Positions 9,234-19,300 of a DNA stretch of 64,000 nucleotides are shown in pieces. Source of the stretch: Ichthyosporea sp. XGB-2017a (Eukaryota; Opisthokonta; Ichthyosporea); the NCBI GenBank assembly GCA_002811675.1, contig PDIM01010328.1, forward strand, positions 219,202-283,201, written 5' to 3'. A program made the position numbers and the translations under genes. Positions within the stretch are counted from its first letter, which is position 1. Each line of letters opens with the position of its first letter. The notes under the pieces were generated by a model. The model was not told the origin of the DNA. It searched no databases and saw only the letters and a list, made by a program, of their open reading frames with translations.

Positions 9234-11627
9234 ATGGAGTCGTCGTGGGTGAAGGTGCTAGAAACACATGAGCTGTTCAATGGAGGAAAGCTGGGTGGTG
9301 TTAGTGGGGATGGCCAGGATCATAGCTTGAGGGAGCATCCTCGTGGATTGATGTGTGAGCACAATGGGTGTGTCTTTATTTGGGCCAGTCCTTACATTTA
9401 CTACATAAATTTACACTATATGCATGCATCGGGGGATGTAAAAAGTTACCAGCGTCTTGTATTCAAACCAAGCTCTTTGGAGGATGTTTGTGCACTTAGC
9501 ATGGGTATAAATGAAAATTACATAGCAGTGATTGCTAAACATAGTATTGATTTATTGCAATTGCCTACGAAAGGAAAGGACGGCCAATATGGCAACGGGG
9601 CGGATGAAATTTACATTCGGAGACAAGTATCGGTGGGGCGTGAGTACTTCAGTTTGCATTCGTCGATTGATATTGTATCTGCCAAGTGGCATCCCCATAG
9701 TAAAGGGGGCAGCCATTTGGTGGTGTTAACTTCCGACAATGTTCTTCGTATTTACAACATTGAAAATCCAAGGAAAGAGGAGGCTTCATTTGTTGCAGAT
9801 CCGACAAGCAAGGGCAGGGCGGCTGGAATGGCTAGTATGGGCAGATTTGTTCCATCCTATGGGGCGGATATGGTCTCGGTTGTGGAGTTCGACTTTGGGG
9901 GAAAACATGACTGGGATTGGTTTTCTGTTTATATTTTGATGGATAACGGGGATATATATGTGCTTTGCCCGGTTATTCCCTCCCAAGCGACTTACCCGAG
10001 CTATGCTATCGGCAATCTTATTGATTCAACCAAAGAAAAATTGGCTCAATTTATATATTCAGACAACATATTTGGAGATGAGACTTTGCACGAGGAGGCT
10101 GAAAAGCTGGCGAATATTCGTCTGAGATGGCTTAACGAGCTGTTAGTGGAATATACAGAGGGCGATGACACAGCTGTAGACAATGGGTATTGTGTTGTTA
10201 AAAAGAATTCGTCTAGTGATCCGCCCCCGATGCTTCAAGGCCCTTTGCTGTTGCAGCAAAGTGGGGCTGAAGGTGCAAATGGGGTTGATGTGATTGAAGA
10301 GATGATGGAAAGTGATGAAGCGTGTGGATTTCTTTGCATACCCTCATATCCGACTGTTTTAGCAGTGGCTTACTCTTCGGGGAAAGTTAATATTCTTCTT
10401 TCTCTTGAAACAGCAGAGGCAAGGTGGGTTGATCAATGTGAGGCCCCATGGCAGTCTCCTGACAGGTATTTGGATTCTGATAACGAACCAAACATTTTCG
10501 ATGTACCTTGTTTGCAGATTTATGATCGGGTTGACTTGTCTTTTCCATACGACACCTCGACATCTTCTGTCAAGTTTTTGTTAACCCTTGATTCTTTGTC
10601 GTCGAATATTTTTTACATATCACATTCTGGAGGCTTGTGTGGCGTTCATTTGCCATGGCTTTTGCCGATGGGCTACTATTTGCTGAATTACGAAAACAAA
10701 GAGTCTTCTACCCCGGACCTATCTGAAACTGTTGCATATGACATCATTATATCTAGACCTTTGCCTTCATCTCCACCAGCTTGCTTTATTGGCTGCTGTG
10801 TAGTGACGGATCCCGCCCTTGGGTATTCTTTACTGGCCTTGAATGCAGAGGGAGAGCTTATATGTGTAGAGCTGTCAATGAATTTGGCCCATCAATGGAT
10901 TGATGAAAGCTATCGAAAATCCTTTGCGAATGGTTTATCTGACAGTCACGAAAAGCTAAGCTACGGGCAGGATAGTCAGCTGAAGAGAGTTTTAGAGAAT
11001 ACCCCCCAAGGTTGCGTGCTTGATAGAAGTGCGAATGATGCTCTCAACATGGAAAACTGTTTACCCGAAGAGCTTTTGCAGTTTGTCATCGACTTTGTTG
11101 CAGCCGAAAAAAAAAGTCGTGTGAAATATTTGTTGGAGGCAAAGTCTGCAATTGAAAATCGGGGGCAAGTCGTAAAAGAAGTCTCGAATTATCAAAGAGA
11201 CGAAATATCCAAGTTGGGGGCGCTTTTTGAACAACTCTCTTCAAAAGGAAATGCGTATTCAGCCAAGCTCAACGCCGTTGAAGAAAAGCAGAGCTTGTTG
11301 AATACACGAATCACATTGCTTTCGCAAATACTCAATGATCAACAGACTGTGCTCTCAAATGCTGAAATTCAATATGGAAAGGAACTTCGGCAAGTAACAA
11401 AGGCCATTTCTGTTTTGAATAGACAAGTTGAGGAGTTGAAAAGGAAGCAAGAAAGCTATCTTAAAACGCGTGCACAGGGTGTAGCTGAAACTTCGGGGGC
11501 AGTTGATATCGACAGCAAGAAAATATCTCAGTTAAGGCCTTTACTAACACAATTATCCACCTTGATTGATGCAGCTAAAAAAGAAACGCTGTCTCTTTGT
11601 AAGGAAGTCGGCCCTTCTATGTCATAA
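9234..11627 (+). CDS. NUP88: Nuclear pore protein NUP88 homologue
   Basis: Single exon, 797 aa. The first ATG is at 9234 (an in-frame TTG lies two codons upstream). The N-terminal two thirds have the beta-propeller character of NUP88/Nup82, including the blade KWHPHSKGGSHLVVLTSDN (near residue 145) that is the most recognisable family block. From about residue 620 the protein turns into charged alpha-helix, with long coiled coil (EISKLGALFEQLSSKGNAY, later QVEELKRKQESYLK). NUP88 sits on the cytoplasmic face of the pore with NUP214 and NUP62, and it acts in mRNA and protein export. The length fits the family (about 740-860 aa). Confidence 0.85.
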   Translation: MESSWVKVLETHELFNGGKLGGVSGDGQDHSLREHPRGLMCEHNGCVFIWASPYIYYINLHYMHASGDVKSYQRLVFKPSSLEDVCALSMGINENYIAVIAKHSIDLLQLPTKGKDGQYGNGADEIYIRRQVSVGREYFSLHSSIDIVSAKWHPHSKGGSHLVVLTSDNVLRIYNIENPRKEEASFVADPTSKGRAAGMASMGRFVPSYGADMVSVVEFDFGGKHDWDWFSVYILMDNGDIYVLCPVIPSQATYPSYAIGNLIDSTKEKLAQFIYSDNIFGDETLHEEAEKLANIRLRWLNELLVEYTEGDDTAVDNGYCVVKKNSSSDPPPMLQGPLLLQQSGAEGANGVDVIEEMMESDEACGFLCIPSYPTVLAVAYSSGKVNILLSLETAEARWVDQCEAPWQSPDRYLDSDNEPNIFDVPCLQIYDRVDLSFPYDTSTSSVKFLLTLDSLSSNIFYISHSGGLCGVHLPWLLPMGYYLLNYENKESSTPDLSETVAYDIIISRPLPSSPPACFIGCCVVTDPALGYSLLALNAEGELICVELSMNLAHQWIDESYRKSFANGLSDSHEKLSYGQDSQLKRVLENTPQGCVLDRSANDALNMENCLPEELLQFVIDFVAAEKKSRVKYLLEAKSAIENRGQVVKEVSNYQRDEISKLGALFEQLSSKGNAYSAKLNAVEEKQSLLNTRITLLSQILNDQQTVLSNAEIQYGKELRQVTKAISVLNRQVEELKRKQESYLKTRAQGVAETSGAVDIDSKKISQLRPLLTQLSTLIDAAKKETLSLCKEVGPSMS

Positions 11628-11637
11628 AAGTGTTTCG

Positions 11638-11895
11638 ATGGCTTATATAGTCGATTATACAGAGTGCACGAAGCTGTTCAATCTTCATCGAGGTTATTGT
11701 GGCTGTATATTTGCTAGTTATCGCGAAAGAAAGGGTCTTAACTTTATGGCCAGCAAAGAGAGTGAAATTCTTCTAAGGCTCAATAGCAATAAAGCGAACA
11801 TATTTGAAGCGTATACATGCTGTGATCAACTTTGGGAAGGGGTGACCAGTATTTTGTACAAGGCTAGCGAAAGGAGTTACAAGCGCAATGTGTGA
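11638..11895 (+). CDS. Small hypothetical protein, 85 aa
   Basis: ATG at 11638, only 10 bases after the NUP88 stop, same strand. The product is small, with cysteines near residues 10, 21, 23, 67 and 68, and is balanced in charge. The segment around the last pair (YTCCDQLWE) faintly recalls the second cysteine helix of MIX23-type mitochondrial proteins, but the overall match is too weak to assign. It could also be a 3' UTR frame of NUP88. A real small gene would need its own promoter inside NUP88 or dicistronic expression. Confidence 0.35.
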   Translation: MAYIVDYTECTKLFNLHRGYCGCIFASYRERKGLNFMASKESEILLRLNSNKANIFEAYTCCDQLWEGVTSILYKASERSYKRNV

Positions 11896-12364
11896 AGGGT
11901 TTCCTTGTTGAAATTAAAAGGCCAAGGAAAGGTAGTTGGCCACGTGCAGGGTATAGCCCTTGTATATTATAACGGTAAAATTCTAAAATTCACATGGGAT
12001 GGTAATATTATAGCTCCAGCTGATCCTATAACAATGGAGGGCTAGGGGCTATGTACCGGGGATCCTATAGATAAGCCCCTTAGAAATCTTGTGCTGTAGG
12101 GGTACGTCTTGATATATTTATTACCTTTGGTCTTTATATGGGAGTCCTGGTAATGAAGAAGTCGATGGCTTTTAGATGAAAGCGGATTTGTGTGAGGAGG
12201 GGAGATTAAGAGAGAGACAGAGACAGCCTAGCGCGGTAAAAGGGGATTCATAGATACATAGTGGACAGACTACTTGTTCGTCCAAAGGATTTCGTATATA
12301 TATAATATAATAATATATAATATCTATATATATTTATATATATAGCTCATTGATTATATTCAGC
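11896..12364. other. AT-rich spacer and BRX1 promoter
   Basis: No gene. From 12290 to 12350 the sequence is almost pure A/T with TATATA repeats, directly in front of the BRX1 start; this is probably the promoter and leader. In-frame sequence at 12350 starts with TTG and is not counted as coding. Confidence 0.45.
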
Positions 12365-13264
12365 ATGGGAAATAAGAAAGGGGGAGCAATTAACTCAAAA
12401 GGTGTGACGGAAAAACCATTAGTGTCTGTAAAAACAAAGGCATTGCCTTCGTCCAAGATTTCCAAAAAGACGATTATGTTGTCAAAGTATGTGAACAAGC
12501 AGAAAACTCTTGTTTTTAGCACAAGGGGGATTAATCAAAGATCTCGTCACTTAATGAACGACATGAGAGTTCTTATGCCGCACTCTAAAAGCGATGTAAA
12601 GCTGGACAGCAAAGATGATTTGACAACGGTTAACGAAGTGTGTGAATTAAAATACTGCAACAGCTGCGCTTTTTTTGAGATCCGCAAGCGGGATGATACA
12701 TATCTGTGGCTCTCAAAAGTACCCAACGGACCTTCGTGCAAGTTTTTGGTAGAAAATGTGCACACAATGAACGAATTAAAAATGACTGGGAATTGCCTGA
12801 AAGGATCTCGCCCTTTTTTGTCATTTGATAAGAAGTTTGATATGGATCCTCACTATGCCTTAATGAAGGAGATGCTTTTACAGGTATTTGGAGTGCCCAA
12901 GGGTCATCCCAAGAGCAAGCCATTTTTCGATAGGGTTATGACATTTTCTATTGCAGATAATCGTATTTGGGTTCGGAATTATCAGGTTGTGGAAGAAGAG
13001 CAGTCCAAGAAACAATTAGAGACATCTTTGTCCGAAATTGGGCCTAGATTTTGTCTGAATCCCATCCGCATATTCTCTGGAAGCTTTTGCGGAGCAACAC
13101 TATATGAGAATCCCAAATATGTATCTCCAAATGAGCACAGACGCACCTTGAGACAGATGAACGCCGGGAAGTACCTGGCCAAGAAGTTTAAGAAAGATCA
13201 CCACAAGGCACACACAGCTGCATTGGCGTATGACTCTGCTGATGACTCTGATGTTTCTATTTAA
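12365..13264 (+). CDS. BRX1: Ribosome biogenesis protein BRX1 (Brix domain)
   Basis: Single exon, 299 aa from the ATG at 12365, matching the usual length of about 290-350. A basic N-tail is followed by the Brix fold: LVFSTRGINQRSRHLMNDM, HSKSDVKLD, then FEIRKRDDTYLWLSKVPNGP and the characteristic GNCLKGSRPFLSFD. The later part has IADNRIWVRNYQV and EIGPRFCLNPIRIFSGSFCG. The C-terminus is lysine/histidine-rich with an acidic end. BRX1 works with EBP2 and RPF2/RRS1-type factors in assembling the large ribosomal subunit in the nucleolus. All Brix family blocks are in order, so assignment to BRX1 rather than RPF1, RPF2 or IMP4 is secure. Confidence 0.95.
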   Translation: MGNKKGGAINSKGVTEKPLVSVKTKALPSSKISKKTIMLSKYVNKQKTLVFSTRGINQRSRHLMNDMRVLMPHSKSDVKLDSKDDLTTVNEVCELKYCNSCAFFEIRKRDDTYLWLSKVPNGPSCKFLVENVHTMNELKMTGNCLKGSRPFLSFDKKFDMDPHYALMKEMLLQVFGVPKGHPKSKPFFDRVMTFSIADNRIWVRNYQVVEEEQSKKQLETSLSEIGPRFCLNPIRIFSGSFCGATLYENPKYVSPNEHRRTLRQMNAGKYLAKKFKKDHHKAHTAALAYDSADDSDVSI

Positions 13265-13609
13265 AATGGAAAGAAGAGAAAGTAGAATGAAGTTTAGTTG
13301 GGTTGGGAAGAGGGTGGGGAGTTGCAATGGGAAATGTTCGGATGAATCGTGTTCAGATTGGAACGTTTTATTTTTCGGGTTGGTATTTTGAGTATTGAAT
13401 CGCCTACAATAATCCTCACTCGTTTATTATCCTCTCCCCAAAAATATCCAGCACTACTGGCAGTTGATCCTAATTGTTGCCCAAAGCATATATATCCCCA
13501 AAATAATAAATGTCATTACACGAAAAACAAAGGAACTGCGGTAAAATGTGAAATACCCCCTTTGCTTCTGTACGCGGTCACGGAGTCTGTGCAGGGGAAC
13601 CAGAGCCTT
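13265..13609. other. Spacer between convergent genes
   Basis: About 345 bases between the stops of BRX1 and the p24 gene. It contains AATAAATG near 13505 as a possible poly(A) signal. No gene seen. Confidence 0.4.
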
Positions 13610-14376
13610 TTACACAGGCCTGTACTTATGGTGTCCCGATCCATAGCGAACATCATCACCAAAGAAACTTTTGAGAATATACACTTGGACAAGACTCACT
13701 CCCACCATAAGTGCCGATTGGGCCGCAGACCATACCATTACACGCGTGTTGACCTCTTCAGCTAGAGATCGGCCTGTTGCCTCCCGCAGACGATGGTGTG
13801 TTTGGTAGTCAGTGATTTCCATCAAGTTTCTATGGATAGTGTGTGAATATTGCTCAAGTCGTGTAAGTGCCGTGATCTGTTCGGGGATGGCATTTGTCAA
13901 AGCATCTTCCCCTTCACCCTTGAAAAGATCAAAGTAAACCGTTTTCTGTGTAAATGTCGAAAATTCATTATCAAAACAGAATTTATAGTCTCCGGCAATA
14001 GCTATTTTAAATCTCTGACTATCGTATTGCTTTCGTTGCTCTTGGTGCAGTATAGTGCCTTGAGGATCATGTATTTGAACATCAATATCCAAGCGGCCTC
14101 CAAACACAACCTAGCAGAAAACAAGCATAAAAAAGTTAGCTATGAGCGCCTCAAAGCGGTGAGATGGCTCATGTCTTTTCACTAACGTACCTGGTACTCA
14201 AACGTGACATCATCATTTACAGCAAAAGTCTCATAGAAACATTCAGTATCATGGGCTTGCATTTGCACGACGAGCTCTGTTCCCTCCACTACATTACATC
14301 TCTGACTACCCAAGACACCAATGAGCACTATCGTGATCAAGGCGTGCTGCCATAATCTCTGCAAGCACGTCTTCAT
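13610..14376 (-). CDS. p24/TMED cargo receptor (emp24/gp25L family)
   Basis: Two exons, 14191-14376 and 13610-14110, with an 80-bp GT-AG intron; 228 aa. The true start is the ATG at 14376; the open frame upstream of it has no ATG. The N-terminus is a signal peptide (hydrophobic ALITIVLIGVLG). A GOLD domain follows, with the cysteine pair typical of p24 proteins (ECFYE and YKFCFDNEFS), a heptad region after LTRLEQY, one transmembrane helix (VMVWSAAQSALMVGVSLVQV) and a cytosolic tail starting KSFFGDD. p24 proteins cycle between ER and Golgi and select cargo for COPII/COPI vesicles. The FF motif is present, but the tail is longer than usual and lacks a C-terminal dilysine. Confidence 0.92.
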
Positions 14377-15070
14377 TTTTTTCTTCCCCAAATGGTAGCC
14401 TTTTTGTCTCTGGAGCTTCGCTTTCGGGGCTAACTGGGATGCGAGAAGAAGAAGATAGACGGTACACACTAACAACTAATTTACAGTTATGCAACTTTCG
14501 TATTCCAGAGGTACTCCCAGCAAGAGAAGAGGGAGTCAGAGAGATGGGATCATTTACTTCAAAAGATGTTCCAAGTTATTTCTTCTTCCCCTCACGTTGT
14601 CTCGGGTTGGAAACAGCAAACAAAATAAACAACCAAGCATGACTCTAGAGTCTAGATCAAAAGGGGGTTAGGGTTACATATATTCCCTAGGGAATATCAG
14701 AAGGGCTCCTCTTGGCCTTCTGTGTTTCATTTATTACCTTCACTCTTCAGGCTCCAGTGGCAACTAAGCAGAAAATGGAGGGAGGGAGAAAAAAACATAG
14801 AGTTTAGTTTATTATCACCCTTGCATGGTGCAGCAACAGTTGCTGGGGGACATGCATATCAGAAAGAGGCCACTTCCTTTGGGCTTACCAAGCAGTTGTT
14901 CTACCTAAGGCTGTCTGTTGTCGATTTGTTTGTTGCGCCCCTTCCAGCACGGAAATTAGGGGCAATTCAAAGAAGACTTTGCATAGGTGAGTAGCAAGGA
15001 TAAATTGCAAGATCCGAAGGAGGTTGATGCTCCGTCTACGTAAAAAGTAACGATTTAAGTTGTAGTCTCT
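14377..15070. other. Intergenic, no gene seen
   Basis: About 690 bases with no supported frame. It includes a GGGTTAGGGTTA telomere-like word near 14667 and a CCCTAGGG palindrome just after it; both are single short matches. Confidence 0.45.
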
Positions 15071-15708
15071 TTATCGGTTCCTATCCTTCAAATACTCAGC
15101 TATTGTTATGTGATAAACAGACGTTCTTAGTAACACAGATTCTCCTTGTGCATTAACCATTCTATACTCCTTTTCCAAAGTGCGCTTACCTAACTTTTCT
15201 ATTGCCTCCGCAGCTACACTCGGGTACATATGCGAGTCATATGTCCCGATTACAATAAGATTCGGGGTGGCCACTGCTATAATCCCCCGTTTACCCTGAA
15301 CATGTACAAAAGAGAAAAAAATGATGCATTCTATGTTGGCAAGTTGGTGCTAGGTTTGATAAGTTATTGCACATATGCTTACATCCTTTCCGTAAACGGC
15401 AGATGCGTCCGCTCTTATACACTTGTAACGCCTTTCCTGAAAAGTAAATCCAGTGCTTCTAAGTGTTTGCGAATCTTTAAAGCCATTGGCAATGTGAGAA
15501 ATTTCTAAACTTCGAGGCTATTCGTCGACTGTTTGGTTAATAGCAGGTCCTTTATAGTTCTACTACCTTTTCAAGTGATACTTACAACAAAGCCTGGGGT
15601 ACTCGCTCGCAAAGAAAAGTCTTTCCTACGCACCAGGGCAGCGTGTTGAATATGATCTGTGCTTATGAGGGCATCAAGTAAAAGGGAGTTAAGTTGAAGT
15701 TGGGACAT
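15071..15708 (-). CDS. PFN4: Profilin-4-like protein
   Basis: Three exons joined by homology: 15586-15708, 15383-15517 and 15071-15295 (introns 68 and 87 bp, all phase 0); 160 aa. The start MSQLQLNSLLLDALI, the block AALVRRKDFSLRASTPGF, then ISHIANGF, TFQERRYKCIRADASAVYG and VIGTYDSHMYPSVAAEA follow vertebrate profilin-4 in order and spacing. The C-terminus is about 30 residues longer than animal PFN4 and contains an EYRMVNAQGE segment. PFN4 is a divergent profilin known mainly from testis and ciliated organisms; it binds phospholipids and lacks normal actin binding. The gene is divergent from TBC1D32, with 655 bases between start codons. Confidence 0.88.
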
Positions 15709-16363
15709 ATTTTTGAAAAGAGATATATGTATAGTTTGTAATATGCATGCAGAGGCGACCAAAATTCTGATCTGGTTGAGAGTAGCTGGAATGGTGAATG
15801 GTTAGCTCTGGACACTTTCTGTGACTATAAATAAGGCTGTGGTTAAGGATCAAGAGCCCTGAATGTGTGGTTAATCAGGATCTGGTTAAAGAGAATTATA
15901 CAATGCCACTGCAGTCTGTCCGCACCCTCCATTCCTCGCTCCACTTTCCACAGAGGGTCGTACAATGCAGTATGCACAATAATGCACACAGCACAGGCAT
16001 ATACGTATACGTACCGGCTACAGATAAAATAAGGGAGAGAAAGGAATGTTGCCAGGGAAATTATTCTGCCCGAGGATTCTGCCCTCTTGAACGATGAATT
16101 ACACAATACAATATTTTGGCACATATTAAGGGGTAGGGGTTTACTCTAGGGCTGAGCTGGCCTTGGGCTCTGGAGAGTGAAGTACAGAGACTAGAGAGTC
16201 TCCCTCTAGCTAGCGCCTTGAGCAGTCTCCACACTAATCTATCCCCTTCCACATCCAACTACCAGCACAGAGCAGAGGATCGCCTCAGAAGGTCTGCAGC
16301 TACCTTCCGCATTACCAACTGGAATCCATCAAAATAGCGAGTTCATCCCAAAGACTGTGAGAT
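15709..16363. promoter_or_regulatory. Shared upstream region of PFN4 and TBC1D32
   Basis: 655 bases between two divergent start codons. It is the only candidate regulatory region for PFN4 and the proximal one for TBC1D32. I could not pick out an X-box (RFX site) with confidence. No gene seen. Confidence 0.4.
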
Positions 16364-19300
16364 ATGGCTGCCTATGAAAGAGAAGGTGGCGAGACTCCTC
16401 GACCTGATCAACAGGCCCGCATCGAGGAAGGGATTCGACAACTTGTGCTCAGACTGGTAGATTTTGCTACAAGTTCGGAATGTACACCAAATCAGTATCA
16501 AAGTTATGGTAGTAAGCTGGATATCCTGCAGTCGCATATTGATAACTTGGAACGAGAAGATTCTAACTTTCATACATATCGCCTTATTAGAGCCATAAAA
16601 CGCAAGATTTCTATAGCTCTCGATGATAAATTGAAAGGGGAATTACGAAGGTATGAAATAGCGAATTTCAAGAAAAACATAGCTGCTATAACAAGTCCAG
16701 TCATCAAGAGCCTGAGCTCTTCAAGCGAATATTCATTGCTTCTTAATAGCGTTTTAGAGCAGACTCTTTATCCTTTGGAGATTGTACACGGAGAATTGAG
16801 AGAGGGAAAGCTAATGACTTTGGGGAGGGCTGGGAAGCATCGACACCCGAATGCTTCGAATCAAGTCAGGGAGGAGTGGAAAGCAGGAAAACACTGTGCA
16901 GATCACGAAGACTTGTTGTCACGTAAGAGCGAATTTTCAAATGAAGACCACTCTCTCTATTCTCCATCATCACACACGACACTTGAGTCTTCATTAGAGT
17001 ATCTTCCACCCCTGGAAGAATTAAAGGGGATTATTCATTTACTGAGAGGCGAAAAAGACGCAGATGCTGACATGACTGCTAGTTTGGGGAACAAGGGTGA
17101 ATGTGAGAACCTCGAAGCAAGTATAAACTCTTCTAAAATATCAAAAGAGGCTTTATCAGAACAGCGGAGTGTAGCGCTTAAGTCTCTTGGGAAGTTCTCT
17201 TTAGGAGACTTAATATCCTCCGACAAATGGAATATCATTTTAAAAGAACTCAAGTTTTGCCTGGATGACAATAACGAATTTGTAGCCAAAGAGAGTTTGG
17301 CCTTTCACGACCGACTTTTCAATTCAGCGATACAGTCAAGTCAGATAACCAGTGATGTATATCTCAATATTGTCGATCATCTAACGAGTATATTTGCAAG
17401 TGAAGATACCAAGTATAGTTGTTTGAAAGGAGAAGTGATGGGCGAACTTCAGATTTCGGGGGAAAAAACCAGAAGCCGAATGTGCCTAGACTCCACCCTA
17501 CCACTTGTTCGTCAAACTTTAGAACAGTTTAAAGTATTTAATAAGTTTCAGAAGGCTCTCCCATCGTGCTGGCTGCGATACCCGGAGAAATTGCTGCTTG
17601 AAGTCATTGAAGCTACGTTTAAGCTGTTTTCCTCGTCGGCTAATACTGTTGGGAGCCTGTCATCTTTACATTTTGTGTCTCTTGTTGATCCCAACGCAGA
17701 TTGGTTCGCCAAATGGATGCATGGTAATTTTGGTAGGATGTACGTTCTGAATGTAATTGGACAAGAAGGAACTGGCTGGATTACAGACATTTGCTGGACT
17801 ACCCTTAATTTCTCCTGCCTCCACCGAACAATGTCTCAAAACGGCTCCTCGAAATCTTCGACCCATCAAGTACGTTCAGCCAATACCTCCTTAAGAAACA
17901 GTTCAGATACAAGGAGAAGCAAAACCTCAGGGACTCAAGAGAGAAAACGGAAACTAATTTACTCTCAAAACCAGATTGACTATATTCGATTTGTGCATTG
18001 TATTAATGTGTGTGGAAATCTCTTGAGGTATTCTCGAGGTAGAGCCCTTTTCCCTGTAAAGTTTTCCTACATTCCTTCTCTGCTAAAGCATTACGGTGGG
18101 CACAAAGATGACGTGTCTAGCAATGGCATTGTTATGTCAGTTACTGGGATGCTCCTGACTCTGATTAGGTTAATGTTTGCATTTGATAAGTGCAATCACT
18201 TACTCAACTCTACCAGTGTTTACACCACTTACAATAGCGAGACCATTAAAAATGCGTCAAAATATGGTAAAGATGACAAAGGCATGAACATTACATGCGT
18301 TCTAGCGTCCATTTTGCGTTTATTAGCTTCCGGGGATCAATCGTGCAGGGAGACAATTTGTGAAGCTGGGATTTTGAACGCCTTAATCGAACCTTTAAAG
18401 ATTCATTTGGACTCAATTTCCGTTGAAAAGCCAACCCATACTAAGTTGGCAACAAACCAAGAATCAATAGTGAGCGCCACACTTCTCATTAATATAGCCG
18501 ATATTCTTGCAATACTCGCCAGCACACCAAATGGAAGACAAAGTCTGCTTTTCGGGATTGAAAGAAGTCAGGTTAACAAAGAAAAGAGCTTTAGTTCCAA
18601 GACCATGTCTATCGGATCTGTATATGAACCAGGCAAGGTGACTGATACACCTGCGTTTGTAATTGCCACATATGTTTGTAGAGCCATTGAAGGAGTACTA
18701 TCTGAAACTAACGCGAAAACAAAAGCCCAAAAGAATACTGTTCCGTGCGAAGTAATATCCGCGTATATGTTTGTTTGTAGACAACTATATAATACATGTG
18801 AAGGAATTTCTATGCTGAGCCATTTTCAGCTTTCTTACCTCTTTTCAAAGGCACTGAAGACATCTCGTAGTAGGCTGAGCAGGGGGGGCGGTAGAACATG
18901 TGGACCTAATGGAGGACAACCCCAAAGCCGTCAGAAACAAAAGTTATCGAGGAACAAACAAGTACAGAAGCTGCCTGGCTCAGGTATTTTTAATCGCATG
19001 GAACGATGGCATGATAAGCTCATAGATAATTTACTGAGTTTTGCATCTACTCCCAGGGGCGTAGTACAATTAATAGCAACTGGGTGCTTAGAGGAATGTG
19101 TATCGTACATGTGCGAAAGGTACACGGCTAATATGCAAGTTAGCCGATGTGAAAATTACGGCTATGGTGTGATGGTGAGCCGAATAGCATCTGTACTGCC
19201 TGGCCTCTTGGCATTAAATCAAACGGGATTTATTGCGACATTTGTAGACGACGTGTGGAATTATTTGGAAGGCGATCCTACCATCTTGTCTAAGAGATGC

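Noticed and set aside
14660-14695. Telomere-like GGGTTAGGGTTA word
   Set aside because: Only two units, also seen singly elsewhere; too short to mean an internal telomere.
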